From: Pirellulales bacterium
Lineage (GTDB): Bacteria; Planctomycetota; Planctomycetia; Pirellulales; JAEUIK01
Length of the DNA stretch: 64,000 nt
Direction of reading: 5' to 3'
Assembly: GCA_019694435.1 (NCBI GenBank)
Contig: JAIBBZ010000023.1
Span: 31,367-95,366, forward strand
The notes beneath the pieces are model-generated. The model saw nothing but the letters and a program-made list of their open reading frames with translations. It ran no database searches and was not told the origin of the DNA. Positions 48,602 through 60,696 of this stretch are shown here, piece by piece. The position numbers were made by a program, and so were the translations under genes. Each line of letters starts with the position of its first letter. Positions within the stretch are counted from its first letter, which is position 1.

Positions 48602-49528
48602 ATGTCGCGCAAGCAGAAGACGCCCGCCGATCTGATCGAGATGTGCCGGGTGAAGCCTGGCAAGAAACTTTCGCTGGCCGAGCATGACCCCGGCTGGGCG
48701 GGCGACCGGGATCTGCCCAAGGCGAAGCGCAAAGCGATCGCCCAGCAGCTCTTGGCAGATGGCGTCGCCGCCTTGGCCGAGTCGCAAGAATTGCTCTACG
48801 CGGCCGATACTTGGAGCCTGTTGGTGATCTTTCAGGCCATGGACGCGGCCGGCAAAGACAGCACGATCAAACACGTTATGTCGGGCGTGAATCCGCAAGG
48901 CTGCCAGGTGTTCAGCTTCAAGCACCCGTCGGCCGAAGATCTCGATCACAACTTTCTCTGGCGGTGCATGAAATCGCTCCCCGAGCGCGGCCGCATCGGC
49001 ATCTTCAATCGGTCCTACTACGAAGAAGTGCTGATCGTCAAAGTGCATCCGCAGTTGATCGAAGCGCAACGCTTGCCCGTCGGCAAACCCGACACCCGGT
49101 TTTGGCAGGGCCGGTACGACGACATCAACGCGTTCGAACACCACCTGGCGCGTAATGGCACGGCCATCGTCAAGTTCTTCTTGAACGTTTCGCCCGCCGA
49201 ACAGCGCGAGCGGTTTCTCGACCGGTTGCGCGATCCGGAAAAGCACTGGAAGTACTCGGCCAAAGATCTCGACGAACGGCAGTACTGGGACCAGTACATG
49301 CAGGCCTACGAAGAGTGCATCGCCGCGACCAGCACGGATTGGGCCCCCTGGTACGTCGTGCCCGCCGACCGCAAATGGGTCACCCGGGCGTTGGTGGCCG
49401 AGGTGCTCGTCGCGACCATTCGCGATCTCAAGCTGCGTTGGCCCGAGCCCGCGCCCGCCGAGCGTGAGGCGATCGAGGCGGCCCGCCGGCAATTGGAAGC
49501 CGAGGCTGCCGGCCAGCAGCCAGCCTAA
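48602..49528 (+). CDS. ppk2: Polyphosphate kinase 2 family protein
   Basis: 308 residues. PPK2 enzymes transfer phosphate between polyphosphate and nucleotides. Walker A is DAAGKDST at 81-88 after VIFQAM, and Walker B-type GRIGIFNRSYYEEVLI lies near 126-141, with the lid Arg in ERGR. WYVVPADRKWVTR at the C-terminus is a family signature. The substrate direction (NMP, NDP) is not readable. The ATG at 48602 is preferred to the long upstream frame. Its stop overlaps the stop of the convergent rsmA by 3 bases. Confidence 0.92.
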   Translation: MSRKQKTPADLIEMCRVKPGKKLSLAEHDPGWAGDRDLPKAKRKAIAQQLLADGVAALAESQELLYAADTWSLLVIFQAMDAAGKDSTIKHVMSGVNPQGCQVFSFKHPSAEDLDHNFLWRCMKSLPERGRIGIFNRSYYEEVLIVKVHPQLIEAQRLPVGKPDTRFWQGRYDDINAFEHHLARNGTAIVKFFLNVSPAEQRERFLDRLRDPEKHWKYSAKDLDERQYWDQYMQAYEECIAATSTDWAPWYVVPADRKWVTRALVAEVLVATIRDLKLRWPEPAPAEREAIEAARRQLEAEAAGQQPA

Positions 49529-50448
49529 GTCGCGTCGGCGGCCAGCCGCAGACGAAACGCCTCGCACAGCCGCAAAATCGTCGGCACGTCGAGCTGCTCG
49601 GCTCGGGTATCGGCAGTAAAGAACTCGAGCGTCGCGAGGACTTCGTCGACCTCGGGCTTTTCGAGCCGATTCTTGAACGCCGCCACGAGCACGCTGCGCA
49701 AGAACTTCCGCCGGTGAAAGAACAACGCGCGGACGAACTCGTGAAAGAACTCACGATCGGGAATCGCCGCCCGCAGCGCCTCGTCCGGGCGGATGCGGAC
49801 GATGGCCGAGTGCACCTTGGGACGCGGCCAGAAGGCCTCGGGAGGCAGCACGCGCACGATCTCCGTGTGGCACTGGCACTGAATCCAGATGCTCAGGGCG
49901 CTGTAATCCTTGGTCGACGGCACCGCGACGATGCGGTCGGCCAACTCCTTTTGAATCGTCACCGTCATGAGCACCGGCGTCACGTCGGTCGACAGCAAAT
50001 TGGAGATGATCGGCGTGGCCACGCAATAGGGCAGATTGGCCACGAGCTTTAGCCGCCGCGCTGGATCGACGGCCAATTGCGCCCGCACCGCTTCGAGCAC
50101 CGCGTCGCTGATGTTGTTTTTGTTGCGCAACGCGTCTTGCACGAGCATCACGACGTTTCCGGCGCCGGCCAACTGCTCCTGGGCGACCTGTGCCAGGTGA
50201 CGATCGATTTCCACCGTAACGATGGCCGCGGCACGCTCGGCCATGAGCACCGACAGGGCGCCCGTCCCCGTGCCGACTTCGAGCACGACGTCTGTCGGCG
50301 CGAGCTCCGCGCTTTCGAGCAGCAGCCGCTGCAAGTTCAGATCGATCAAGAAATTCTGCCCATGCCGCGCGCTCGGTTCGAGCCCGACGCGCTTGAAGGT
50401 GCGCATCAGGTAGCTCAGCGTCTGATTGCGGGCCGAACCGGTCGACAT
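49525..50448 (-). CDS. rsmA: 16S rRNA dimethyladenosine transferase
   Basis: 307 residues. RsmA (KsgA) dimethylates two adjacent adenines near the 3' end of 16S rRNA. Motif I EVGTGTG is at 57-63 and motif IV NLPY at 138-141 in VANLPYCVATP. HGQNFLIDLN near the start is the usual N-terminal signature. The late FFHRRKFLRSVL is also family-like. It is the last gene of psd-pssA-ribE-rsmA, 13 bases after ribE. Confidence 0.95.
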   Translation of the reverse strand: MSTGSARNQTLSYLMRTFKRVGLEPSARHGQNFLIDLNLQRLLLESAELAPTDVVLEVGTGTGALSVLMAERAAAIVTVEIDRHLAQVAQEQLAGAGNVVMLVQDALRNKNNISDAVLEAVRAQLAVDPARRLKLVANLPYCVATPIISNLLSTDVTPVLMTVTIQKELADRIVAVPSTKDYSALSIWIQCQCHTEIVRVLPPEAFWPRPKVHSAIVRIRPDEALRAAIPDREFFHEFVRALFFHRRKFLRSVLVAAFKNRLEKPEVDEVLATLEFFTADTRAEQLDVPTILRLCEAFRLRLAADAT

Positions 50449-50461
50449 CGGGCGAGGGTCC

Positions 50462-51070
50462 TTACGCGGGTGACGACTGCGAACGGCCGGCGAATTGCCG
50501 TTCGACGTATTTCGCCAGCAGGTCGGTTTCGAGATTGACCGGGTCGCCCGGCTGCAGACGCCCCAGGGTCGTCACGCTCAGCGTGTGCGGGATCAACATC
50601 ACACTGAATCGGGCCGCTTCGACGGCCACCACGGTCAGGCTGACTCCGTCAACGGCGATCGAGCCTTGTGGCGCGACCTGGCCGAGCAAGTGCTGCGGCA
50701 GGCGAAACCAGCAGACGGACCAGCCGTCCTCGTCGCGGCGCTCGTCGAGCGCTCCGGTGGCGTCGATATGACCGGTGACCAGGTGCCCGCCCAGTTCGTC
50801 GCCGACGCGCAGCGACCGCTCGACGTTGACTCGACTGCCTTGGGCCAGCCGCCCCAGGTTCGTCCGGGCCAGCGTCTCAGGGCCGACATCGAAGTGCAAG
50901 GTGTGGGCGTCAGCTTCGACCACGGTCAGGCAGCAGCCGTTGATCGCGACGCTGTCGCCCAGGCGCACTCCGGCGCTATAATCCCCGCCGCGCAGGCTAA
51001 GCCGCGCACCGGTGGCGCCGCGCGTGATCGCGCTGACTTCGCCCAGTGCTTGCACCAATCCGGTAAACAT
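50462..51070 (-). CDS. ribE: Riboflavin synthase alpha subunit
   Basis: 202 residues with two similar lumazine-binding domains. Domain 1 begins MFTGLVQALGEV and contains DSVAINGCCLTVV; domain 2 has GSIAVDGVSLTVV and VMLIPHTLS. It forms riboflavin by dismutation of 6,7-dimethyl-8-ribityllumazine. The ATG at 51070 gives the invariant MFTG start; 51082 adds four residues. It lies 22 bases after pssA on the same strand. Confidence 0.95.
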   Translation of the reverse strand: MFTGLVQALGEVSAITRGATGARLSLRGGDYSAGVRLGDSVAINGCCLTVVEADAHTLHFDVGPETLARTNLGRLAQGSRVNVERSLRVGDELGGHLVTGHIDATGALDERRDEDGWSVCWFRLPQHLLGQVAPQGSIAVDGVSLTVVAVEAARFSVMLIPHTLSVTTLGRLQPGDPVNLETDLLAKYVERQFAGRSQSSPA

Positions 51071-51092
51071 CGCAGCCTTCATCCCAGTAAAG

Positions 51093-52006
51093 TCAAAACG
51101 GCGATCGCTGCAGGAAACGCCGCCGCTGCCACTCCTTGACCAGCCAGCGAATCGGCGGCGCCGTGACAAACACGACGGTCACCAGGGGCAGCGAGTATCC
51201 CTTGAGCATCATCACCAGCACCAGCGCAAACAACAGTTGCACCATGTGCCCGAAACTTCTCCGGCCCGAGAGGATCTGATGCACGACGTGCGGATACGGA
51301 ATGCGCGACACCATCAACAGCGCCACGCACAGCGAGAAAAACGGCAGCACGGCCTGTAGCGCCATGTCAAGCCCGGGCAAGTAGCTCAGCCCGGTCGGAT
51401 TGCGCCGTAGCGTGTAGAACATGATGGCGAAGCTGGCAATGGATGCCGCGGCAGCCGGTGAGGGCAACCCCCGAAAATACAGGTGATCGTCCGAGTCGCC
51501 TGATTCGACGTTGAATCGGGCCAGCCGCAAGGCCGCGCACGCCGCGAACGTCGCCGCGATCATCCAGACCGCCTCGCGATGGAGCACGGCAAAATCCGGC
51601 ACGATCTTGACCAACAGAAACGCCGGCGCGACGCCGAAGGTCACTACGTCGCACAGGCTGTCGAGCTCTTTGCCGAATTCGCTCGTCATCCGCGACAGCC
51701 GCGCCACGTGGCCGTCCAGGGCGTCGAACACCATGGCCAGCAGAATCAGCCAGCCGCTGAGCATGCAGTTGCGCCAGTCCGTGCGCTCGTCGAGGTCGTA
51801 CTCGACCGGCGCCACGACGACCGGCTCCGCTTGGCCAACCACAACCGCCTTGAGCGGCGCGTCGACGCGCGACGCCACGACGATGGCAAAGAATCCGCAG
51901 ACCAGGTTCCCCAGGGTAAACAGCGTCGGCAACACGGCCACCATCGCGCGGCGGCGGCGATGCAGCTCGGCACGCGCGGCCCGTGAAACGTCTTGAGATC
52001 GCTTAA

Positions 52007-52010
<4 letters not shown>
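51093..52010 (-). CDS. pssA: CDP-diacylglycerol-serine O-phosphatidyltransferase
   Basis: 305 residues, integral membrane. It joins serine to CDP-diacylglycerol to make phosphatidylserine. The CDP-alcohol phosphotransferase signature is DALDGHVAR ... FGKELDSLCD between residues 96 and 121 with all four Asp in place. Several hydrophobic helices flank it. The start is GTG at 52010, overlapping the psd stop by 4 bases (GTGA). Psd upstream then decarboxylates the product, so the pair makes phosphatidylethanolamine. Confidence 0.95.
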
Positions 52011-54608
<2,598 letters not shown>

Positions 54609-54669
54609 GGCAGCCTGCCCACGTGCTGCCCCCTGCGTAGAATTGCCTTGGGCTATACGGGGCTGCGCC

Positions 54670-55221
54670 ATGGCCTGGCTGTTCGAAGACCCGACCACGG
54701 TGTTGGTGGCCGGCGCCTTGATCGAGGTGCTGCTGGCCGTGGTGTTTTTTCGTACGGGCCGCGGGGCGATCCTCCTGGCGATGGGAGCCGTCGCTGCGCT
54801 CGTGGCCGTGCTGTTATTGGTCGAGCGTCTCGTCGTGACGCCGCGCGAACAGGTCGAGGCGGCCCTGGCAACGCTCAAGGCGCGGCTCGAGGCCAACGAC
54901 GTCGAGGGGGTTGTCGACTGCCTGGCTCCAGAGGCCCAGGCCCTGGCCGGCGAAGCCCGCTCACGGATGCCGCAGGTCGATATTCGCCACGTCGGGATCG
55001 CGCAGCTCGAAATCGGCGTAAGCGAGCAGCGCGGGCAGCCGGCTGCGGCGAGCGCGCGATTCTTATGCCGCGTCGAGGGACAAGATCGCGCCGGCCAGTC
55101 GCCCTACGACAACTTCGTCCGCCGCTTCACGGTTGCTTTCCGCCACGACGGCGGCCGCTGGCTAGTGACCGGCTACGAGGATGAAGACGCCTTCGGTCCC
55201 AAGCAGCGCGACCATCGCTGA
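54670..55221 (+). CDS. Membrane protein with NTF2-like C-terminal region
   Basis: 183 residues. Two hydrophobic segments (TVLVAGALIEVLLAVVFF and AILLAMGAVAALVAVLLLV) are followed by a soluble part of about 110 residues beginning REQVEAALATLKARLEANDVEGVVDCLAPEA, the pattern of DUF4440/NTF2-like domains. No catalytic residues are evident. TAGAAT at 54638-54643 is a possible -10 box. It lies 61 bases after the enolase stop, and the ATG at 54670 is preferred to 54643. Confidence 0.6.
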   Translation: MAWLFEDPTTVLVAGALIEVLLAVVFFRTGRGAILLAMGAVAALVAVLLLVERLVVTPREQVEAALATLKARLEANDVEGVVDCLAPEAQALAGEARSRMPQVDIRHVGIAQLEIGVSEQRGQPAAASARFLCRVEGQDRAGQSPYDNFVRRFTVAFRHDGGRWLVTGYEDEDAFGPKQRDHR

Positions 55222-55265
55222 TCACGAAACGGCCTGCTGCGTCTGCGGCGGATTTCGTGGTCCGA

Positions 55266-55571
55266 TTAGTACTGCGAGCCGTGCTGGATCCACGACTCCC
55301 AGACGTTGACGTTGTCGTACTGGCGTCCGCCGACGTTGATGAAGCTGCGCATGTTGCGGAAACCGCTCCTTACGTATTCGCCCTGGGGCGACGTGTAGAA
55401 CGGCCCGCCTGCCGAGCGGCGGCCGATTTGCACCGGCTGCACCGGCTGATGGCTGTAGTACGACTGCCGGAAAACCCAACTGGTGCCCGGCGCCGGACCG
55501 GCCAGCGCCGAGGGAACCACGCCGCAGGCCAGCACGAACACGGGCAACATCAAGCGAAACTTGCGAAACAT
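55266..55571 (-). CDS. Small secreted protein of unknown function
   Basis: 101 residues. The N-terminus MFRKFRLMLPVFVLACGVVPSALAG is split as MFRKFRLML and PVFVLACGVVPSALA, a signal peptide. The mature part is rich in Tyr, Gln, Gly, Ser and Arg (WVFRQSYYSHQPVQPVQIG, FRNMRSFINVGGRQYDN), with no domain. The start is the ATG at 55571. It is convergent with the preceding membrane-protein gene and 165 bases from the lipoprotein gene. Confidence 0.55.
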   Translation of the reverse strand: MFRKFRLMLPVFVLACGVVPSALAGPAPGTSWVFRQSYYSHQPVQPVQIGRRSAGGPFYTSPQGEYVRSGFRNMRSFINVGGRQYDNVNVWESWIQHGSQY

Positions 55572-55736
55572 GGGAGCAGCCCCGGGGGTTGGGGGTTCGA
55601 CGCCGGCCAGCGAATTGCGCCGCGTCGCTGCATTCCATGATGATTCGCGCCCGGCACGCTTCAAGCGCCGCCGGAATCGCTGGCGCCGCGGTTCCGAGGA
55701 TAACGATTAGAACGCCTCGGGCAGGCGGAGCGGACC

Positions 55737-56204
55737 CTATTTCGGATGCTCGACCATCAATTGCTCGCTGGCCACGTCGTAGACATAGCGATGCCCCGCG
55801 GGGAGCGTCGGCAATTCGATGTTGTTGGCCTTGATCACCTGCTGCATGAACTCGTCTTCCGACTCGGGCGACCGGCCGTTGGTGGCCTTGAACAACTGCA
55901 GCGCCTGCGGTACCTGGACGTCGAACGCGATGAGTTCTTGCGCCGTGAAATAGGTCTTCACCGGCGTGGTCAACAATCCCGGGTCGAGGTCGTTACCCTT
56001 GGCCCCGACACCGACTCGCGCCGCCTCGCGCACCTTTTCGGCCGGCGCCGCGGGAGCTTCGGCCGCCTGCGCGGCAGCGGGAGCGGCAGCGGCCGGCGCA
56101 GCCTCGACGGCCGGCGTCGCCTGCAGCTCCGGGGTCGTACGATCGCCCGAACAGCCGCAGAGCAGGGCACCCGCACAGCACAGCAGAGAAATCAGGCGCG
56201 TCAC
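55737..56204 (-). CDS. Predicted lipoprotein
   Basis: 155 residues from a GTG. MTRLISLLCCAGALLCGCSG has a lipobox LLCGC and would be lipid-anchored at the Cys near residue 18. An Ala/Pro-rich linker leads to a small domain (YFTAQELIAFDVQVPQALQLF, LPAGHRYVYDVASEQLMV). The family is not recognised. The GTG overlaps the upstream surE stop by 4 bases (GTGA), so it is translationally coupled to surE. Confidence 0.65.
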   Translation of the reverse strand: MTRLISLLCCAGALLCGCSGDRTTPELQATPAVEAAPAAAAPAAAQAAEAPAAPAEKVREAARVGVGAKGNDLDPGLLTTPVKTYFTAQELIAFDVQVPQALQLFKATNGRSPESEDEFMQQVIKANNIELPTLPAGHRYVYDVASEQLMVEHPK

Positions 56205-56974
56205 CGGTCCATCTCCGGAAACTGGATGTTCCAGCCTCCCATCTCGGCCAGCACGTCGCGGCGCGTCAGGTCGAAATCGAGCGGCGTCAAGGTTACGTGG
56301 CCGTCGGTCAAGGCGGTCAGGTCGGTCTCGCCCGCGGTGCGCGGCGGCGGCGGGTCGTTCGTTGCCCAGTAGTAGTTCCGCCCCCGCGGGTCGACGCGGC
56401 GCTCGAACTGCTCGCCGTAGCGCGAGACGCCCATCGGCACCAACCGCAACTGGGCCGGCTGAGTCAGCGCGGCCAGGGGGATGTTCAAATTGTACAGCCG
56501 CGGGCGAGTACCCTGGTTGGCCAGGATCTGCTCGATCACTCGCCGAGCCAACCGGGCGGCTCGATCGAACTGGGCATGCTCGTCGTATTCGAGCGACACG
56601 GCGATGCTCGTAATCTCGAAAAAAGCCCCCTCGATGGCCGCTGCCACGGTGCCGGAATAGAGCACGTTGATGCCGGCGTTGAGGCCGTTGTTGATCCCGC
56701 TGACGACCAGATCGGGCCGTTTGTCGCAGAACTCGACGATCCCCAGCTTCACACAGTCGGCCGGGCTCCCCTCGACCGCCCAGCCCCGGCGTTTGGGCCC
56801 GTCGAACACCTCTTTGACCACCAACGGGCTTAGGAAGGTAATCGAATGGCCGACCCCGCTCTGCTCGGTCGCGGGGGCAACGACGTCGACCGTTCCCAGA
56901 TGGGCCAGCTCGCGCTCCAGGGCCGCCAAGCCCGGGGCATAGATTCCGTCGTCATTGGTCAGCAGGATGTGCAC
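56201..56974 (-). CDS. surE: 5'/3'-nucleotidase SurE (second paralogue)
   Basis: 257 residues. The metal site LLTNDDGIYAPG (Asp8, Asp9), PATEQSGVGHSIT with the Ser loop, and SGINNGLNAGINVLYSGTVAAA with the metal-binding Asn are all complete. It dephosphorylates nucleoside monophosphates. It matches the classical SurE pattern better than the copy at 13172-13894. The start is the ATG at 56974. A lipoprotein gene follows with a GTGA overlap, an unusual partner for SurE. Confidence 0.93.
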   Translation of the reverse strand: MHILLTNDDGIYAPGLAALERELAHLGTVDVVAPATEQSGVGHSITFLSPLVVKEVFDGPKRRGWAVEGSPADCVKLGIVEFCDKRPDLVVSGINNGLNAGINVLYSGTVAAAIEGAFFEITSIAVSLEYDEHAQFDRAARLARRVIEQILANQGTRPRLYNLNIPLAALTQPAQLRLVPMGVSRYGEQFERRVDPRGRNYYWATNDPPPPRTAGETDLTALTDGHVTLTPLDFDLTRRDVLAEMGGWNIQFPEMDR

Positions 56975-57122
56975 GGCAAGTTGTTTTCCGAGTGAGCGTT
57001 GCGCGGCCGCAGCGGGCCGATGTGCGCCGGTCGGTTATAGACGCCGCCTGCGGAGGCGGCAAATGACCGCGCGATCGCCACGCCCGGCCCTTTGGGGGCT
57101 AATATTTTTTGGGACCGAACCG

Positions 57123-57128
57123 TATAAT
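57123..57128 (+). promoter_or_regulatory. TATAAT -10 box in the guaA leader
   Basis: A perfect TATAAT lies 121 bases before the guaA ATG and only 11 bases before a terminator-like hairpin. The matching -35 region is poor. Confidence 0.4.
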
Positions 57129-57139
57129 CCTTCGTTCTC

Positions 57140-57167
57140 GCCCGTCGGCCGACGGGCTTTTTGTTTT
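57140..57167 (+). terminator. Terminator-like hairpin in the guaA leader
   Basis: GCCCGTC-GGCC-GACGGGC at 57140-57157 is a perfect stem followed by TTTTTGTTTT (57158-57167). No rightward gene lies upstream to end, as surE is leftward. So it either attenuates guaA or ends a very short RNA. A second hairpin, GCCGCCT-GCGG-AGGCGGC, lies at 57043-57060. Confidence 0.7.
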
Positions 57168-57249
57168 AATCGCGGCTCGCGAGCGGGGACGCCGCGCCGT
57201 CCCAGGCCAGAGCCGTCAGCGAAGGGATGCCCCCGACAGGACGGTCGTC

Positions 57250-58833
57250 ATGAGCGCCCAATCGGCGTCGCCGCCGGCGGCGAGCAGTCAGCTCACCAGC
57301 CGGCGCGTGTTGGTCTTGGATTTCGGCTCGCAGTACGCGCAGCTCATTGCCCGCCGCGTCCGCGAGCAGCATGTCTACTGCGAGATCGTGCGCCACGACA
57401 TCACGGCCGCGCGCGTACGCGAGCTGGCCCCGCTGGGCCTGATCTTGTCGGGCGGGCCGATGAGCGTCTACGAGCAGGGTGCACCCCAGTGCGACCCGGG
57501 CATCTTTCAACTCGGCATTCCGGTGCTGGGCATCTGCTACGGCATGCAATTGATGTGTCAGGCACTGGGGGGCAAGGTTTCCCAAGCCCCGGCGCGCGAA
57601 TTCGGCCGCGCCGTCTGTGAGGTCACCGACGCGAGCGATTTGCTGGCGGGCATCCATCGCCGGACCGAGGTCTGGATGAGTCACGGCGACCAGGTGGCCG
57701 CCGTGAGCGACGACTTCTACCCCTTGGCTCGGACTTCGACCTGCCCGCTGGCCGCCATTCGCCACAAAACCTTGCCGATTTTCGGTCTGCAGTTCCATCC
57801 CGAGGTGACGCACACGCCGCAGGGCCCGACCATCCTGGCCAACTTCCTGTTGCAGGTGTGCGGCTGCGACGCCTCGTGGCGCATCGGCGACTTTGCCAAG
57901 GAGACGATCGCGGGCGTCCGCCAACGGGTCGGCAGCGATCGCGTGATCTGCGGCCTTTCCGGGGGCGTCGATTCATCGGTCGTCGCGGCGCTGCTCTACG
58001 AGGCGATTGGCCCGCAATTGTCGTGCATCCTGGTCGACAATGGCTTGCTGCGCAAGGATGAAGCCCACGCAGTGATCCGCACGTTCAGCCAGCACTTCCG
58101 CACGGACCTGCACGTCGTCAAGGGCGAGGAACGCTTCCTGGCGGCGCTGTCCGGCGTGACCGAGCCCCAGGAAAAACGCCGCCGCATCGGCAAAGCGTTC
58201 ATCGATTGCTTCAGCGCCGAGGCCCATCATATTCAGGGCGCGAAGTACCTGGCCCAAGGCACGCTCTACCCCGACGTCATCGAGAGCGGCGCGGCCAAAG
58301 ACGGCCCCGCGGCGACGATCAAGCTGCACCACAACGTCGGCGGCCTGCCCGAAGACCTGAACTTCGAGCTGATCGAGCCGCTGCGCGATTTGTTCAAGGA
58401 CGAGGTGCGCAAGCTGGGCCTGGAGCTGGGGCTGCCCGAGGAAATCGTCTGGCGTCATCCGTTCCCCGGCCCCGGACTGGCCGTGCGGTGCCTGGGTGAG
58501 GTGACCCAAGAAAAGCTCGAGCGGCTGCGCGACGCCGACGCGATCGTCGTCGAAGAAATCAAGGCGGCCGGGCTCTACCGGCAAACCTCGCAGGTGTTTG
58601 CCGTCTTGCTGCCGGTGCAAAGCGTCGGCGTGATGGGCGACGCGCGCACCTATGAAAACACCGTGGCGGTGCGGGCCATCGAGACCGACGATTTCATGAC
58701 GGCCGATTGGTCGCATCTGCCGTACGAGGTCTTGGCCCGTATTTCGACCCGCATCATCAACGAGGTGCGCGGGGTCAATCGGGTCGTCTACGACATCAGT
58801 TCCAAGCCCCCCGCGACGATCGAGTGGGAGTAG
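57250..58833 (+). CDS. guaA: GMP synthase (glutamine-hydrolysing)
   Basis: 527 residues. It makes GMP from XMP, ATP and glutamine. The class I amidotransferase triad is Cys96 in GICYGMQ, His183 and Glu185 in FHPEV. The ATP pyrophosphatase loop SGGVDSS is at 237-243, and [13 protein letters not shown] and [11 protein letters not shown] follow. Residues 1-18 precede the first strand ([14 protein letters not shown]). The ATG at 57250 is preferred over the longer frame from 57109, which would read through the leader hairpin. ettA starts 4 bases after its stop. Confidence 0.96.
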   Translation: MSAQSASPPAASSQLTSRRVLVLDFGSQYAQLIARRVREQHVYCEIVRHDITAARVRELAPLGLILSGGPMSVYEQGAPQCDPGIFQLGIPVLGICYGMQLMCQALGGKVSQAPAREFGRAVCEVTDASDLLAGIHRRTEVWMSHGDQVAAVSDDFYPLARTSTCPLAAIRHKTLPIFGLQFHPEVTHTPQGPTILANFLLQVCGCDASWRIGDFAKETIAGVRQRVGSDRVICGLSGGVDSSVVAALLYEAIGPQLSCILVDNGLLRKDEAHAVIRTFSQHFRTDLHVVKGEERFLAALSGVTEPQEKRRRIGKAFIDCFSAEAHHIQGAKYLAQGTLYPDVIESGAAKDGPAATIKLHHNVGGLPEDLNFELIEPLRDLFKDEVRKLGLELGLPEEIVWRHPFPGPGLAVRCLGEVTQEKLERLRDADAIVVEEIKAAGLYRQTSQVFAVLLPVQSVGVMGDARTYENTVAVRAIETDDFMTADWSHLPYEVLARISTRIINEVRGVNRVVYDISSKPPATIEWE

Positions 58834-58837
58834 CCCG

Positions 58838-60511
58838 ATGGGTCGGCAATACATCTATCAAATCGGCGGCCTGACCAAGAAGCACGGGCAGAAGAAGGTC
58901 TTCGAGGACGTCTGGCTGGCGTTTTATCCCGGCGCCAAGATCGGCGTGCTGGGCCGCAATGGTTCGGGCAAGAGCACCTTGCTGCGGATCATGGCCGGCC
59001 AGGACCAGGAATTCGACGGCGAGGCCAAGCTGACCGATGGCTTCACCGTCGGCTACGTGCCGCAAGAGCCGCAGCTCAATCCCGAGAAGGACGTGCTGGG
59101 CAACGTCGAAGAGGCCGTCGCGCCGACCCGCGCGCTGTTGGCCGAGTACGACGAAGTCAACGCCCGGTTCGCCGAGCCGCTCGAGCCCGAGGAAATGGAA
59201 AAGCTGCTGGCCCGGCAAGCCAGGATTCAGGACCGGATCGAGGCCGTGAACGCCTGGGAGCTGGACCGGCAGATCGAGATCGCTATGGATGCGATGCAAC
59301 TGCCGCCCGGCGATGCCGAGGTTGCAACGCTCTCCGGCGGCGAGCGCCGGCGCGTCGCATTATGCAAGACGCTGCTCGAACGGCCCGACTTGCTGCTGCT
59401 CGACGAGCCGACGAACCATCTCGACGCCGAAAGCGTGCAATGGCTCGAACGCCATCTGGCCGAGTACACCGGCACCGTCGTGGCGGTGACGCACGATCGC
59501 TACTTCCTCGACAACGTGGCCCAGTGGATTCTCGAGCTCGACCGCGGGCGCGGCATTCCCTGGGAAGGCAACTACAGCTCCTGGCTCGAGCAGAAGCGCG
59601 AGCGCCTGGCCCGCGAGGAAAAACAGGCCGCCGCGCGGCAAAAGACGCTCGACCGCGAGCTGGAATGGGTCCGCATGGCGCCCAAGGCTCGCCAGTCGAA
59701 GAGCAAGGCCCGCATCAAGGCCTATGAAAAGCTCGAAGCCGAGGCGCAGCGCGACCGCGAGCAAGAGCTCGAAATCCAGATTCCCGCAGGCAAGCACTTG
59801 GGCGACCTGGTGTTCGACCTCGTGGGCGTCACCAAGAGCTATGGCGACAACGTGCTGATCGACAATCTGAGCTTCCGCATCCCGCCGGGAGCCATCGTCG
59901 GGGTGATCGGGCCCAACGGCGCCGGCAAAACGACCTTGTTCCGCATGCTCGTCGGCGAGGAACAGCCCGACCGCGGCGAAGTCCGTGTCGGCCCGACGGT
60001 CGAACTCGGCTATGTCGATCAGAATCGCGACGCGCTCCGGGCCGACAGCACCGTCTTCGACGAGATCTCGGGCGGTCACGACACGCTCGATCTCGGCGGC
60101 CGCAAGGTCAACGCCCGTGCTTACGTGGCCCGGTTCAACTTTCAGGGGCAAGACCAGCAAAAGCTGGTCGGCAAGCTCTCGGGCGGCGAACGCAACCGCG
60201 TACACCTGGCCAAGCTCTTGCGGCGCGGCTCGAACGTGCTGCTCTTGGACGAACCTACAAACGACCTCGACGTCGATACGCTGCGGGCGCTCGAAGAAGC
60301 CATTCTCGCGTATGCCGGCTGCGTGATCGTGATCAGCCACGACCGCTGGTTCCTGGATCGCATCGCCACGCACATCCTCGCCTTCGAGGGGGACGGTTAC
60401 GTCCACTGGTGCGAAGGCAACTTCCAGACGTACGAGGAACAACGCCTCGAACGGCAGGGCGTTTCGTCCGACGAACCCCAGCGATTCCGCTATAAGAAGC
60501 TGCGGCACTAG
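58838..60511 (+). CDS. ettA: Energy-dependent translational throttle protein EttA (ABC-F)
   Basis: 557 residues, the EttA length, with two ATPase domains and no membrane segment. Walker A motifs are GRNGSGKST (39-47) and [20 protein letters not shown] and [11 protein letters not shown] are the two signatures; [15 protein letters not shown] and [15 protein letters not shown] the Walker B regions. [14 protein letters not shown] and the arm between domains match EttA closely. It binds the ribosomal E site and gates elongation by ADP/ATP ratio. It is cotranscribed with guaA. An inverted repeat follows the stop. Confidence 0.95.
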   Translation: MGRQYIYQIGGLTKKHGQKKVFEDVWLAFYPGAKIGVLGRNGSGKSTLLRIMAGQDQEFDGEAKLTDGFTVGYVPQEPQLNPEKDVLGNVEEAVAPTRALLAEYDEVNARFAEPLEPEEMEKLLARQARIQDRIEAVNAWELDRQIEIAMDAMQLPPGDAEVATLSGGERRRVALCKTLLERPDLLLLDEPTNHLDAESVQWLERHLAEYTGTVVAVTHDRYFLDNVAQWILELDRGRGIPWEGNYSSWLEQKRERLAREEKQAAARQKTLDRELEWVRMAPKARQSKSKARIKAYEKLEAEAQRDREQELEIQIPAGKHLGDLVFDLVGVTKSYGDNVLIDNLSFRIPPGAIVGVIGPNGAGKTTLFRMLVGEEQPDRGEVRVGPTVELGYVDQNRDALRADSTVFDEISGGHDTLDLGGRKVNARAYVARFNFQGQDQQKLVGKLSGGERNRVHLAKLLRRGSNVLLLDEPTNDLDVDTLRALEEAILAYAGCVIVISHDRWFLDRIATHILAFEGDGYVHWCEGNFQTYEEQRLERQGVSSDEPQRFRYKKLRH

Positions 60512-60513
60512 CG

Positions 60514-60615
60514 GCCCGTTGATTTACTCAGCGGGCTGGTTGACCGCATGGATGCGGTCTCAAAATGGCGACGTAAGTCGCGATTTTGCGAGCCGTGCGG
60601 AGCTTGGCTCCGCAC
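60514..60615. repeat. Array of four consecutive hairpins upstream of the first RAYT element
   Basis: HP1 60514-60536: GCCCGTTGA and TCAGCGGGC around TTTAC (9 bp, one G-U as RNA). HP2 60542-60559: GACCGCAT-GG-ATGCGGTC. HP3 60561-60588: arms CAAAAT and GCGAC, one G-G mismatch, loop GTAA. HP4 60595-60615: GTGCGGAGC-TTG-GCTCCGCAC, 9 bp. The array fills most of the gap between ettA and the RAYT repeat at 60639. HP1 might also end ettA transcription. The arrangement resembles REP/BIME clusters. Confidence 0.65.
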
Positions 60616-60638
60616 TTGGCGAGGTTGAAATAGGGAAA

Positions 60639-60660
60639 GAAACGGGGACAGGTCCAATTA
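60639..60660 (+). repeat. Left terminal repeat of RAYT element 1
   Basis: GAAACGGGGACAGGTCCAATTA at these positions (given here as GAAACGGGGACAGG plus TCCAATTA). It is the inverted counterpart of the right repeat at 61381-61403 and recurs at 62981-63002. Confidence 0.85.
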
Positions 60661-60696
60661 TTGCCTGGTCGCGGGATCGTGGTTACGATCAAGGCC

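Noticed and set aside
50977..50982. TATAAT on the forward strand
   Set aside because: It lies inside the ribE coding sequence and points away from any forward gene, so it is probably fortuitous.
57043..57249. Purine riboswitch in the guaA leader
   Set aside because: The region has two simple hairpins but no three-way junction pattern that I could recognise.
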